Counted from the stretch's first letter, positions 1 through 9,436 are shown. The stretch: DNA of 64,000 nt from Salipiger mucosus DSM 16094 (GCF_000442255.1 NZ_KE557281.1:117159-181158), one strand, 5' to 3'. Numbers and translations are program-made. Notes: a model not told the origin generated them from the letters alone.

Positions 1-335
1 GCACGGCGATAGGGGATCTGCACCTTCAGGGTCTTCTGCCTCCGGCTCAAGGTCGAATAGTCCGGAACGGGCCAGTCCAGCCCCGCGAGACGCAGCAGAC
101 TGGCGACCAGCCCGGCGGTCTGCCTGAGCGGCAGCTTGAACAGCACCTTGATCGACAGGCAGAACTGGATCGCCGCATTCGAGAACACCGGCGGGCGCCC
201 AGGGCGGCCCTCATGCGGCGCGTGCCAGACCATCTCCTTGTCCAGCCAGATCAGCAAAGACCCGCGCTTGCGGAGCGCAGCGTTGTAGGCGGACCAGTTC
301 GTCGTGCGGTAGCGGGCGGGCTTGGGCTTGCTCAT
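1..335 (-). CDS. IS5-family transposase, N-terminal part (runs off the window)
   Basis: The minus-strand frame starts MSKPKPARYRTTNWSAYNAA and contains GRPPVFSNAAIQFCLSIK and GLDWPVPDYSTLSRRQK, the typical N-terminal part of IS5-type DDE transposases of Rhodobacteraceae. Only about 111 residues lie in the window; the DDE core is beyond position 1. The IS end seems to lie near 401, where the minus strand reads GGCGTTGTTGCAGAACTC, a plausible terminal repeat. The element has inserted into the membrane-protein gene that follows. Family assignment is from sequence recognition only. Confidence 0.85.
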   Translation of the reverse strand, partial: MSKPKPARYRTTNWSAYNAALRKRGSLLIWLDKEMVWHAPHEGRPGRPPVFSNAAIQFCLSIKVLFKLPLRQTAGLVASLLRLAGLDWPVPDYSTLSRRQKTLKVQIPYRR

Positions 336-401
336 GCTGCTCGTCTAATCGCATGGATTCCCGATGTGAATCCTTCACCCGCTGAGTTCTGCAACAACGC
401 C

Positions 402-854
402 GCCGGCCTCGTGGCCTTCACACTCGCCAATTTCGTAAGCAACCTGCTTTTCTTCCAGTTGGGCGCGCCGATCCTATTCGACCCTGATCTCCAATCTGCC
501 AAGATCATCGACGTTCTCTTCGAGATGGAGCCACGCCCGCTGATGTTCGAGAACGGACCGCTTTACATGGTCTACGGGCTCGGTGTCGGCGCTGTCCACG
601 GTCTTGTTTTCATGATGATCGAACCGGCGCTCGGCACCACGAGGCTCCAGCGCGGGTTGCGGTTTTCCGTGCTCCTCTGGGCGCTTATGGTTCTCTATTT
701 CGAGTTTCACACGCCCTTCAACATGTTCCGCGAGCCGCTGATGCTGGTAGGTCTCGAGCTCTTCTTCTGGATCTTCGTGGTTCTGGCGGAAGGCCTCGCT
801 CTCTCGTTCATCTATGGAAGGAGCCGCCATGACAGTGCAACCGCTTTGGAATGA
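402..854 (+). pseudogene. Membrane protein gene truncated at its 5' end by the IS5-type element
   Basis: The open frame after the IS end encodes about 150 residues with roughly four hydrophobic segments (near AGLVAFTLANFVSNLLFF, YMVYGLGVGAVHGLVFMM, FSVLLWALMVLYF and LELFFWIFVVLAEGLAL). The frame continues upstream only through IS sequence, so the native start is lost. It overlaps the next gene by 26 bases, so the two were probably co-transcribed. I do not recognise the family. It is most likely a non-functional remnant, unless the IS supplies a start. Confidence 0.6.
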
Positions 855-1227
855 GGGGACAGTCATCTCTGCCCATGCATTGGCTGCCTTGGCTGCGATG
901 GGTGTCGGTGCGCTGCAGTTCGCAATGCCCAAGGGCACGAAGGTGCATCTGATTCTTGGCTATGGCTGGGTTTCGATAATGGCCCTCGTCGCCGGCTCGA
1001 GTTTCTGGATTCACGAGTTCAGGTTGATCGGGCCATTCTCGCCGATCCATGTCTTGTCTGCGATCACGCTGATCGCCCTTTGGTACGCTATCCGTGCCGC
1101 ACGTGCCGGCAGGATCGCTGCTCACCGCTCCGCGACGCTCTACCTCTACGTCATGGCGCTACTGCTCACCGGCGCTTTCACCCTGATCCCGGGGAGAACC
1201 ATGCACGCAGTTTTGTTTGGCGCATGA
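829..1227 (+). CDS. DUF2306-like small integral membrane protein
   Basis: 132 residues with four predicted membrane helices (residues about 8-28, 42-62, 73-92 and 103-125). The pattern of ISAHALAALAAMGVGALQF, then HLILGYGWV, then HVLSAITLIALW resembles the DUF2306 family. The ATG at 829 follows GGAAGGAG at good spacing, which is why I prefer it to the ATG at 814. It follows the truncated membrane gene with a short overlap. Function unknown. Confidence 0.6.
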   Translation: MTVQPLWNEGTVISAHALAALAAMGVGALQFAMPKGTKVHLILGYGWVSIMALVAGSSFWIHEFRLIGPFSPIHVLSAITLIALWYAIRAARAGRIAAHRSATLYLYVMALLLTGAFTLIPGRTMHAVLFGA

Positions 1228-1394
1228 GGTCCAGATCAGCCCAAAGGAGAATAGGGCTTCCGAAGAGAACACTGCGGCGGTGTCGAGTGCGGCGCCCGGA
1301 ACACCTGCCATCGACCGGAGCGGCGCTGTTCACGACATCCGTCCACATATCGCAATCGCCTTTCCAACTCAGGAAATCTTTAATCAGCGAGACC

Positions 1395-1784
1395 ATGATG
1401 ACCAAGCAGCTCATTTCTTCAGGATCGCACCTTGAGCCCGAAATCGGCTTCAGCCGGGCGGTTCGCAAGGGGAACTGGATTTTCGTGGCTGGTACAGCGC
1501 CGATCACGTCGGATGGTACTGATCAGGTGTCTCCCGACGTCTATGCGCAAACCAGACGGTGTCTCGAAATCATAGGCGAAGCCCTGCGAGAAGCCGGTGC
1601 GCCTCTGGCCGCCGTCGTCCGTACGAGGATCATGCTTACAGACATCGAGACATGGAGAGACGCGGCGAAAGCACACGGCGAAGTGTTCGGAGAGGTCCGA
1701 CCGGCAAGCACCTTTGTCGAGGTCTCGAGATTCATTGACGCTCGATGGAAAGTCGAGGTCGAAGCGGATGCTATTATAGCATGA
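1395..1784 (+). CDS. Rid-family (YjgF/YER057c/UK114) protein
   Basis: 129 residues. The fold signature of the Rid family is visible: GNWIFVAGTAPI near residue 25, a middle EALREAGAPLAAVVRTRIMLTD-type strand-helix, and the C-terminal RPASTFVEVSRFIDARWKVEVEADAI. Archetypal RidA proteins deaminate reactive enamines and imines; the conserved arginine is present in VVRTRIML, but whether this member is catalytic is unknown. It stands alone, about 170 bases after the preceding gene. Two adjacent ATG codons (1395 and 1398) could start it. Confidence 0.8.
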   Translation: MMTKQLISSGSHLEPEIGFSRAVRKGNWIFVAGTAPITSDGTDQVSPDVYAQTRRCLEIIGEALREAGAPLAAVVRTRIMLTDIETWRDAAKAHGEVFGEVRPASTFVEVSRFIDARWKVEVEADAIIA

Positions 1785-1910
1785 AATAGCCGTGTCGGCC
1801 TATAGGTCGCCTCCGCTCTCGGCGGAATCTCGGCCGTCACATAGAACGCCCGTTCAGTGGCACCACTCCTGACGAATGCGCCAGAAGTAGTGCTTCTTAG
1901 TAGCCGGCCC

Positions 1911-2588
1911 TCAGCTCACGCTCCAGATGGCCGAGGACGGGACTTCTTCCCCGTTGGCGAGCCTGAGTTTCGACATGCCGTCGACGAAGGTCACCTCGTT
2001 GACCTTGGACGTGACATAGGTGTCGTAGGAGACCTTCTCGTCGTTCGCGTCCGTCGCATTCACCGAGAAGGAATAGGTGCCGTCGGCCACGGTGTTGCCG
2101 TTGTCGTTCTTCCCGTCCCACGAGATCGATGTCTCGGTGCCTGGGGTGACGTTGCCCATGTTGAGCGTCCGGACCCGGTTGCCTTCGGCGTCGGTGACGT
2201 GGACCTCGACGTTGTCGTCGGCTGCCCCGGTCAACGAGAACTGGGCCTCCTCCGCATTACCGTCCTCCACCCGGAAACGGTCACCGCGGATCTCCACGGA
2301 CTTGTCGATCAGGCTGACATCGGACAGCGAGGTGCTGGCGCTGAGCTTCGACAGGATGTTTTCGAGGTTGGAGTTCGTTTGAACGCTTTGCTCCACCTGC
2401 GAAAGCTGGGCCAGCTGCTGGACGAATTTCGTTGAGTCCGTCGGCTCCAGCGGATCCTGATTTTGCAGCTGCGCCGTGAGCAGCGACAGGAAGTTCTCGA
2501 AGTCGGCATCCAGCTTGTTGGCGGCCTGCTCCGATTTCGTGGTTGCCTGGGCCGGTTGGCCGGAAGTGTTCTGAGTAATGGCGTCCAT
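1911..2588 (-). CDS. flgD: Flagellar hook cap / basal-body rod modification protein FlgD
   Basis: 225 residues. The N-terminal signature FLSLLTAQLQNQDPLEPTDS and FVQQLAQLSQVEQS (residues about 33-70) is diagnostic of FlgD, the scaffold needed for hook assembly. The middle and C-terminal part carries the Ig/TUDOR-like domain with ISWDGKNDNGNTVADGTYSF. It lies directly downstream of fliK on the same strand with a 6-base gap, so both are one transcription unit. No other structural flagellar genes are in the window. Confidence 0.93.
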   Translation of the reverse strand: MDAITQNTSGQPAQATTKSEQAANKLDADFENFLSLLTAQLQNQDPLEPTDSTKFVQQLAQLSQVEQSVQTNSNLENILSKLSASTSLSDVSLIDKSVEIRGDRFRVEDGNAEEAQFSLTGAADDNVEVHVTDAEGNRVRTLNMGNVTPGTETSISWDGKNDNGNTVADGTYSFSVNATDANDEKVSYDTYVTSKVNEVTFVDGMSKLRLANGEEVPSSAIWSVS

Positions 2589-2594
2589 GGGTGT

Positions 2595-4226
2595 TCAAAT
2601 CCTTATGTCTACGTTGGTCGTGGAAATCATTTGCCGGGCGTCGTCGGCATCGTCTTCGCTCGGGATGCCCGCTTCTTCGGTCGCGTCACCGGGTTGCCCC
2701 TCTCCGCCGGTGCTGCCTTCGGAGTCGCGCTCCGAGAACTCGAGGTCGTCACTGGACAGCTCGAAACCCTTGCTCTGCAGAAGCTCGTGAAGTTGGGACT
2801 TGTCCGAGCGCAGCATATCGAGAACCATCGGGTTCTCCGCACGGATCGTTGCCCGCATCTTGCCGGCCGCGTCGGTCTCCACGTCGATTTCAAGTTCGCC
2901 CAGTCCGCGCGGAGCGAGTTCGACTTTCATGCGGTTCTGGGTGAACTGCGCGTTGCGGAGCTGGTTCGCAATCATCCCCGAGAACCTGGATGCCTGGGCG
3001 GATGATGCGCTGGCGGAGGACGCCTCCGGGGATCTCGCCTGAGACGCTTTCTGCAGCAGGCTTTCGAAATCCTCCTGGGAAACCGATCCGCCGGAGGCCG
3101 TGCTTCCAAGGGAATTCAGGATATCCGTGCGATTGGCGAGCGTCTCCGCGGACCGGGGGGTGGTCACGTCCGACGATGCGGCCGGAGACATCAGATCCCT
3201 GCCCGCCTTGCCGGCCGCCCCGATCCTCTCGAGAAATTTCAGGATCCCCGTCTCGTCCGTCGACTTCGGTTGCTCCAGGCCCGGCATCGTCAACGGAGCG
3301 GGAGATGTACGTGACCGCGGCGCGGGGTCCTCGGGAGCCATTGCCAGTTGGATATGCGGAAAGTCCTTGATCGGTGTCGCGGACTGCGGCTTGGGCGGCG
3401 TCATTTCCGGAGGACGTGGCTCAGGAATGACGTGAGCGCGTTCGGATTTCATCCCTGCCGTCGACCTCGGGTCATCATCTGCCCGCAGACTTGCAAAGCG
3501 GGTGAACGGTGCAGGCTTGGCCGAGTCGCCGCCGAGAGGACGCTCGACGCCCATCATTGCGGCAAGATCCGAAGCCAGGCCACCACCGGTGCCGAACATC
3601 TTCTCCAGAAGCGCTATCTTCTCCGCGTCGGATTCAAGGGTCTCCAGCTCGGCGTTCAGAGCCTCAACGGATCGCGTGAAGTTCTCCAGGAACCGTGTCT
3701 CATTTTCGGCGTCGAACTTTGCGAGTAGGCCGCCGATGACTTCCGGAAGGGCTTCGGTTTTCATGTTTTCCAGGAGCGCGCCGTTATCGTCCTTGCCGGT
3801 GCTGCTCGAGATCTTCGCCTCGAAGGCTTCGAGTGCCTTTTCAAGGTTTGAAAGGTTGCGCGTCTGCACGGCCCGAACCACGGATGCCTCGTCGGACGAC
3901 TTGCCCGGCGCCACGGGAACGAGCTTCCCCATCACGCCCTCGAGACGTCGAAGCACTTTCTCCAGCTTCGCGTCGAGGTCTCCTGACGCCTCGGAGAGCG
4001 CATCGCCGTGCCCCGGGACCGGATGACGGTCCGGCAGAGTGTCCTGTCGCGAGGGGAAAGCATTCGATGCCTCCCGCGCAGCTTTTGCCAAGCCGGCGAA
4101 ACCGTCTTTTCCCGGAGGTGTCATCCCCTTTTCGGCAACAACCGCTGTCTTTCCGGCTGATGCCTCGGAAAGTGCGCGCCCTCCCGCCTTGTTGCGGGAT
4201 GCCGACATAATCTGGAATACGTCCAT
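2595..4226 (-). CDS. fliK: Flagellar hook-length control protein FliK
   Basis: 543 residues from the ATG at 4226; a TTG 18 bases upstream would add six residues. The long N-terminal region is low-complexity and rich in Pro, Ala and Ser, as usual for FliK. The conserved C-terminal Flg_hook domain (about residues 420-510) reads NRMKVELAPRGLGELEIDVE and later MVLDMLRSDKSQLHELLQSK. FliK is the secreted molecular ruler that switches export from hook to filament. The acidic tail (EDDADDARQMI) ends just before flgD. A TTTAATTG sequence sits directly upstream of the start. Confidence 0.88.
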   Translation of the reverse strand: MDVFQIMSASRNKAGGRALSEASAGKTAVVAEKGMTPPGKDGFAGLAKAAREASNAFPSRQDTLPDRHPVPGHGDALSEASGDLDAKLEKVLRRLEGVMGKLVPVAPGKSSDEASVVRAVQTRNLSNLEKALEAFEAKISSSTGKDDNGALLENMKTEALPEVIGGLLAKFDAENETRFLENFTRSVEALNAELETLESDAEKIALLEKMFGTGGGLASDLAAMMGVERPLGGDSAKPAPFTRFASLRADDDPRSTAGMKSERAHVIPEPRPPEMTPPKPQSATPIKDFPHIQLAMAPEDPAPRSRTSPAPLTMPGLEQPKSTDETGILKFLERIGAAGKAGRDLMSPAASSDVTTPRSAETLANRTDILNSLGSTASGGSVSQEDFESLLQKASQARSPEASSASASSAQASRFSGMIANQLRNAQFTQNRMKVELAPRGLGELEIDVETDAAGKMRATIRAENPMVLDMLRSDKSQLHELLQSKGFELSSDDLEFSERDSEGSTGGEGQPGDATEEAGIPSEDDADDARQMISTTNVDIRI

Positions 4227-4320
4227 GCGAACAATTTCTCTCAATTAAACCTTCCTTGGATAGTATCGGCAAAGGATTTCTACCCGTTAAACGGGCCATC
4301 GAGCATTGAGGAACTCATTC

Positions 4321-7011
4321 ATGGCGTTCGAGGCATTCTCCCCGGAGACCGCGATTCAAGGACAAGGCTACCTGGGGATCCTCCCACCGGAGGAGGTCCG
4401 GCAGTTTGCAGAGAGCTCGGACCTGCAGGCGCTGGAGGATGGTGAGTACCTGTTCCTCCAGGGGAATGCAGACACGCACATCTACCTGGTGATTTCCGGG
4501 GAGATAGAGCTGACCGGCAACGAGTTCCTCGCAGGGCACGAGCGCGTCGGAATGTATCGCTCCGGAGATGTGGTCGGCGCCGACGCACAGCTTATCAGTG
4601 ATGGGGACGCGGTCCATCACCTGAGCGCGAAGGCCGCCGGAGATGCACGGATCCTGAAAATCGAGGCCTCCATTCTGGATCGGGTCGAAGAAACCGATGC
4701 GGATGCCTTCGAAGGGTTGCGTCAGGAAGCGCTTGTCCGGGCACTGGAGCAGGCCCCGGCGAACGATATCGTCACGTCCCTGACCGACGTCGCTGCGTCG
4801 TTGAACATGGCAACCTGCCCCTTCTACGAGGACGGCGAAACGATCTTCAAACAGGATGATGCGGCGGACTTCGTGTATCTCCTCATCAGTGGCTCCGTTC
4901 GCATCGAGAAGGAAGCGGCCGACGGTAGCCGGCAGATGTTGGCCCGCCTGCGCCCGGGACAACTGTTCGGTGAAGCCGGACTGGAGAGCGGGGCAACGCG
5001 CCGGGCGAGTGCGGTCGTCGAGGGACCGTCGTGCTTGCTGAAACTCAGTGTCGGTCAGTTCCAGGTCCTCATGGACCAGAACAATACCCTCCGCGCCGCG
5101 ATCAAGGATCAGGAGAAGCTCTACAGTTCGCGGCACTACAAGTACGAGGTTCCCAAGTTCATCCAGAACATGAAGGTCGCCAACAGGATTGCCGCGCTCG
5201 TGTTCGTCGTCGTCCTCTTGGTGCTCTCGGTAGCCGCCAGCATCGGCATCACCTATGCTGAGACAGGCCTCTTTTCCTCGCATCGGGAGATGGTGAACCA
5301 GCGCGCCGAGTTCATTCGCTCCGGCCTCGAGGCCAAGATATCGGAGATCAGTGCAGCCGCCGAGGGGATGCGCAAGTTCGTCCTGCGGGAGTACAAGGAA
5401 AACCCTGATGCGCTGGGCTTGAGATCTCATCGACAGCTTGAGGTCTACTACGTCCATGCTGCAAGCCCCCAGGTCCCGCCGGTTTCCGAAGCATCACGTG
5501 AGCCTGTCAGGGCCCTTCTCGAGGCAGCTTTCGCCAAGGGGGAAATGGCGGAGGGGTTCGTCGAGCGCTCTCTCGACAATGGCGAAACCGCGTTTTTCAG
5601 GGGCGAAAACGTCGTCAATGAAGACGGGGAGCGCCTCGGGTTGGTTCTGTCCGCGGTCTACCCCGCTCTCTTCGAGGCGCCGCAGACACTCGTTGCTGTG
5701 TCCGGGAAGGACGCGAAGGTTCCCGGTTTCCCGGGCCGGGCGTCGGATCTGAGGTCCGCGTCGGATGGCGTTGTCGACGTTCAGGAGCGCGCCTTCACGG
5801 TTTCCGCCGCCCGGATATCAACCGCCGGGATCGGGTTAGATGTCTTTTCCTGGGAGCCGCGTCATGCAATGGCGCATGTCGTCTCGACCATGCACCGGTG
5901 GGGATTGATTGCCATCGCGGTTTGCGCGGTCACCGCGGCGCTGGTTGCGATGGTGCTGTCCTCCTGGACACTTCAGCCGATCAATCACCTGTCTCATGCC
6001 ATCCGCCGTCTGTCCGAGGGGCAGCGAGGCCTCGCAGTTCCATTCGCGTCCCGGGAAAGCGAGGTCGGCGTTCTGGCGAGGGCCATTCACCAACTGCAAT
6101 CGACCATCCAGAAACAGGAACGGATTGTTGCCGAGCGCATCAACGACCAGCAGCGCAAGGTCTTGCGGCAGGAGGAGAACAAGCGCTCGATTGCGGCGTT
6201 CCGCGTTCGCTTCGACGACCTGATCGGAGAATTGATCAGCTCGGTCGATACCGTGTCGGACGTGTCCGAAAAGCTGCTCGAAGGCTCCCGGAGCGCGTCA
6301 GACGGGACCGGGAACATCCTGGAGACCTTCAACGAGACCCGGGAAAGCGTGGAAAAGATCGAACGCCTGGCGCGCGAGCTGCGCACGGCCGCGCAGCTGA
6401 TCGACACCCACACGGAGACGTCCGACCGATCCCTGGGAGAAGCCGTGTGCAACATGAAGGATGCCAACGAGACCCTGCAGCAACTCAACCATGTCGTGGA
6501 CGAGGTGGGATCCATTGCCGGGACCATCAGCAGTATCGCGGATCAGACCCGTCTCCTGGCGCTCAATGCGACCATCGAGGCGTCCAGGGCCGGCCGTGCC
6601 GGGAAAGGCTTCGGTGTCGTGGCAACGGAAGTGAGCAACCTGGCCAACCAGACCTCCGAAGCCACCGATGATATCCGCCAGAAGGTCGAGAACATCGATA
6701 CCGCTTCCTTGGGCGTGGTCTCCGCTCTGTCGTCCATCAATGATGTTATCGAACGCATGCGCCGGGAGCACACGGAAATCCGCAGCGCGGTCGAGACCCA
6801 GACGGAGGCGACCCGCCACATCGCCGACGATGTGGGCCAGACCTCGAAGCAGGCCCGGGAGGTTTCCGCGAGCCTCGACGGGATCAGTCAGCTCGTGGAT
6901 GCGTCCCGGCACGGCGCCGAGGACCTCAGCAAGAGCTCGGCCACGCTGAAAGAAAGGACCGACGACATCCGGGAAAGAATTGACCATTTCCTGAGGTCCG
7001 TATCCGAGTGA
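4321..7011 (+). CDS. Chemoreceptor (MCP) with two N-terminal cyclic-nucleotide-binding domains
   Basis: 896 residues. Two CRP-type cNMP-binding domains come first (about 20-130 and 165-265; the second has YLLISGSVRIEKEA and GQLFGEAGLESGATRRASAV). Next come TM1 (about 290-312), a periplasmic sensor region, TM2 (about 525-550), HAMP, and a C-terminal MCP signalling domain with the hairpin-tip motif IADQTRLLALNATIEASRAG (about 740). Tandem cytoplasmic cNMP domains ahead of an MCP are unusual and suggest tuning of taxis by a cyclic nucleotide. Start chosen at the ATG preceded by GAGG. Divergent from fliK; the CCCGTTAAACGGG palindrome at 4285 lies between them. Confidence 0.9.
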   Translation: MAFEAFSPETAIQGQGYLGILPPEEVRQFAESSDLQALEDGEYLFLQGNADTHIYLVISGEIELTGNEFLAGHERVGMYRSGDVVGADAQLISDGDAVHHLSAKAAGDARILKIEASILDRVEETDADAFEGLRQEALVRALEQAPANDIVTSLTDVAASLNMATCPFYEDGETIFKQDDAADFVYLLISGSVRIEKEAADGSRQMLARLRPGQLFGEAGLESGATRRASAVVEGPSCLLKLSVGQFQVLMDQNNTLRAAIKDQEKLYSSRHYKYEVPKFIQNMKVANRIAALVFVVVLLVLSVAASIGITYAETGLFSSHREMVNQRAEFIRSGLEAKISEISAAAEGMRKFVLREYKENPDALGLRSHRQLEVYYVHAASPQVPPVSEASREPVRALLEAAFAKGEMAEGFVERSLDNGETAFFRGENVVNEDGERLGLVLSAVYPALFEAPQTLVAVSGKDAKVPGFPGRASDLRSASDGVVDVQERAFTVSAARISTAGIGLDVFSWEPRHAMAHVVSTMHRWGLIAIAVCAVTAALVAMVLSSWTLQPINHLSHAIRRLSEGQRGLAVPFASRESEVGVLARAIHQLQSTIQKQERIVAERINDQQRKVLRQEENKRSIAAFRVRFDDLIGELISSVDTVSDVSEKLLEGSRSASDGTGNILETFNETRESVEKIERLARELRTAAQLIDTHTETSDRSLGEAVCNMKDANETLQQLNHVVDEVGSIAGTISSIADQTRLLALNATIEASRAGRAGKGFGVVATEVSNLANQTSEATDDIRQKVENIDTASLGVVSALSSINDVIERMRREHTEIRSAVETQTEATRHIADDVGQTSKQAREVSASLDGISQLVDASRHGAEDLSKSSATLKERTDDIRERIDHFLRSVSE

Positions 7012-7029
7012 GCGTCCCGGAAGATCGGA

Positions 7030-7059
7030 TTGACAGTCGATAGCGAGTTAAAATAGGAT
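7030..7059 (+). promoter_or_regulatory. Probable sigma70-type promoter for the AAA+ gene
   Basis: A perfect TTGACA at 7030-7035 is followed after 18 bases by TAGGAT at 7054-7059, about 25 bases before the start codon at 7085. The -10 box overlaps GGATTAATCC, a short palindrome. Confidence 0.5.
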
Positions 7060-7084
7060 TAATCCGCAATCTGCGGAGACCTAG

Positions 7085-8479
7085 ATGCTCGATTTCGAAA
7101 TGTGCGACTACGGTCGCATACCGGCGGAAGATGCCCAGCCGATCCTTTTTGACTACCTGTGCTTCCTGGATAGCACGCTGGATCCGGCCGACCGGGACAG
7201 CGTGACCTCTCGTATCCCCGGCGGGGAAGAAACCTGTGCCGAATTCATGGGTGCGAGCGACGAGAAGCTCTTCAAGCTGGCCCAAGGCTTCAAGCAGAGC
7301 AACAAGGCCGCGCGCCTGACCATCCTGTGGTACCTGTCCTGCTGTGGGTATGCCAACGCCCAGGACCAGTTCATGCAGGGCCTGCACGTGCTTCACAAGT
7401 CCTATCGGCACAGTGGGCAGAGCCTCGTGAAGCGGATCAGGCAGGCCATCGCGTCCTGGGAGGAAGACATGGGCGCATGGGACAGCATTCTGATCGAGGA
7501 CGACGACCGGATGCCGACCCAGGTGCCGGTCAGCACTCCTCCGCCCCCGGAGGGCCGGGTTGTCTGCGCCGCCATCGGAGATGCGGGCAGCAGGGACGGT
7601 CAAGAGCTCGAGCGGCGCTACAGGTCGGTACTCGGCAAGTCTCTCCCCATGAAAGGAATCCTGGGCGATGTCCATGATATGCACCAGGCCCTGGTGGAGC
7701 GGTTCCCCTGGGCTCGGAACGTGGTCGACACCGTCTGTGGTCAACTTTCCCTGATCGCGCGAGGACATCGGGATGACAGCCACGTTATCTTACCACCGAT
7801 TCTGATCGTCGGCGCCCCCGGCAGCGGGAAGACACGAATCCTGCATGACATCTGTGAGCTGCTGTCCCTGCCCTATTGCCTGGTTCCCTGCGGGGGGACC
7901 ACGGACTCGGGCGGCTTGCTCCCGGTGGCGCGTGGATGGGCGACGAACAGGGCCTGCGGGCCAGTGCAGGCCATGCTCGAGAAGAAATGCGCCAATCCGG
8001 GCGTCATCCTTGACGAGATCGACAAGGCTAGCGTGGAATCTAAAAATGGATCGGTGTGCGGCGCCCTGCTGAGCATGATGAACGGGGATGGGACCTACTA
8101 CGACGCATGTCTGATGAACAACGTCGACCTCGGCGCCGTCAGCTTCCTAGCCACGGCGAACTCTTTGGAGAGGATTCCAGAAGCCCTGAAAGATCGTTTC
8201 ATGGTGATCGAGATGGCAAACCCGGACTCCAGCCATTTCGACAAGATCTTCGAGGGCATCGCGGAAACCGAAGCGCGTCGTCTCGGGATCTCGGTGGCAG
8301 ATCTGCCAGAGCTCGATGAACTCGAGAAGGATGAACTGAAGTCGATCCTCGATTTCCCCGGAGCGTCCATCCGGATGGTCGAGCGGGCGTTCCGGACACT
8401 CTGTGGCGACAAGGCGCTCGGACAGCATCTGGAGCTCGAGCAGGCTCCTTTCGGACTCGGGCGTCACATGTCCGAATGA
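7085..8479 (+). CDS. AAA+ family ATPase
   Basis: 464 residues. The Walker A motif GAPGSGKTRIL is near residue 243 and Walker B VILDEIDKA near 310. A sensor-1-like SFLATANSLERIPEALKDRF follows, so the fold resembles the AAA+ modules of Lon/MoxR/ClpX-type machines. The N-terminal 200 residues have no motif I recognise. The C-terminal region (about 380-450) looks like the helical lid. No protease domain is present. It is followed by a 13-bp inverted repeat and three genes of unknown function on the same strand, possibly its partners or substrates. Confidence 0.8.
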   Translation: MLDFEMCDYGRIPAEDAQPILFDYLCFLDSTLDPADRDSVTSRIPGGEETCAEFMGASDEKLFKLAQGFKQSNKAARLTILWYLSCCGYANAQDQFMQGLHVLHKSYRHSGQSLVKRIRQAIASWEEDMGAWDSILIEDDDRMPTQVPVSTPPPPEGRVVCAAIGDAGSRDGQELERRYRSVLGKSLPMKGILGDVHDMHQALVERFPWARNVVDTVCGQLSLIARGHRDDSHVILPPILIVGAPGSGKTRILHDICELLSLPYCLVPCGGTTDSGGLLPVARGWATNRACGPVQAMLEKKCANPGVILDEIDKASVESKNGSVCGALLSMMNGDGTYYDACLMNNVDLGAVSFLATANSLERIPEALKDRFMVIEMANPDSSHFDKIFEGIAETEARRLGISVADLPELDELEKDELKSILDFPGASIRMVERAFRTLCGDKALGQHLELEQAPFGLGRHMSE

Positions 8480-8510
8480 CAGGCGCAGTCTTCATTCGGG
8501 CTTAATCCCG

Positions 8511-8550
8511 ATAGTGTTATCCGGCGTTGAAGAACATCGGATAACACTAT
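8511..8550. terminator. 13-bp perfect inverted repeat after the AAA+ gene
   Basis: ATAGTGTTATCCG at 8511-8523 is the exact reverse complement of CGGATAACACTAT at 8538-8550, with a 14-base loop. It lies between the AAA+ stop and the next gene. No T tract follows, so it could be a terminator, an attenuator or an operator. Confidence 0.5.
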
Positions 8551-8589
8551 GTCAGAAAATGCGAAATCAGGATCAGCGCGGAGGCCGGA

Positions 8590-8925
8590 ATGCTTCACGG
8601 GCTGATCAACACGACGAACAATCTGCTACTGCGTGCGAAGGCCATTCCGGCCGGTGAGTGCGAGCTTTCCAAGAAGTACTGCCTGTCGTACTCCGACCCC
8701 GTCTTGATGGTCGGCTACTACCACGGGGCCCCGACCTTTCTCTACGATTCCGAAGATGCGGTGTCCGAACTTCTGGAGACCGGCGTCTACACGCCTCAGC
8801 CCGAGGGCGCCTCGGTGATCATCCTGGCGCCGATTCTGGATACGAGCATCATCTCCCGAACGACCGTCTTCAATGCCGCGACCTTTCCGCAAGGCACCGA
8901 AAGCACGACGGTCATGGCGCGTTAA
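8590..8925 (+). CDS. Protein of unknown function
   Basis: 111 residues with no recognised family. GGAGG precedes the ATG at good spacing, and third positions are GC-rich as in the neighbours. The residues around SYSDPVLMVGYYHGAPTFLY suggest a compact beta-rich protein. It ends about 55 bases before the next gene, which starts after GCGTTAATCCCCG. Confidence 0.55.
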   Translation: MLHGLINTTNNLLLRAKAIPAGECELSKKYCLSYSDPVLMVGYYHGAPTFLYDSEDAVSELLETGVYTPQPEGASVIILAPILDTSIISRTTVFNAATFPQGTESTTVMAR

Positions 8926-8980
8926 TCCCCGAAAAATTCCCGCCGGGTATCTTGCTCGGACCATTTCGCAGGGGACCGTC

Positions 8981-9436
8981 ATGCTCTTTCACGGGGCCAT
9001 TATCGGCGCATACAGCACGGACGAGGAAGGCCTTCTGATCGATACCCGGCTTGGCCAGAAGGTCCTCTCGGGCGAGGCCACGGAAAAGGCTTTGACGGAG
9101 GCGCCGAGATCCTACCTCCAGTGCGACTTCGCGCCAGAGCTTGTCGAAGGCTGCGAGGACCTGTTCGACATCTATTCTCCGGTCGTCGCCGAGAAACTGG
9201 CCGTCCCGAAGGTCAAGTTCATCGGGCAGATGACAATCAGCTTCCCGGTGATCGATGTTGGAGTTGCCTTCAACTTGCCGGCCGCCACAGGGATCACCAA
9301 TGATGACGTGATCCAGTGGGAGGACGACACTGGCAGGAAGATCGTCGACGCGGTGACGCTGCACTGGATCGCGGACGAACGGTACAATGCCTGCCCGCTT
9401 GACCGATCCAAGAGCAGGGTTCTCAAGCCGCGCTGA
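8981..9436 (+). CDS. Protein of unknown function
   Basis: 151 residues, no recognised family. The ATG at 8981 is preceded by CAGGGGACC; an ATG at 8873 in the same frame would overlap the previous gene and is less likely. No signal peptide or membrane segment is evident. The sequence ISFPVIDVGVAFNLPAA and the final basic tail SKSRVLKPR are visible. Probably the same transcription unit as the flanking plus-strand genes. Confidence 0.5.
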   Translation: MLFHGAIIGAYSTDEEGLLIDTRLGQKVLSGEATEKALTEAPRSYLQCDFAPELVEGCEDLFDIYSPVVAEKLAVPKVKFIGQMTISFPVIDVGVAFNLPAATGITNDDVIQWEDDTGRKIVDAVTLHWIADERYNACPLDRSKSRVLKPR

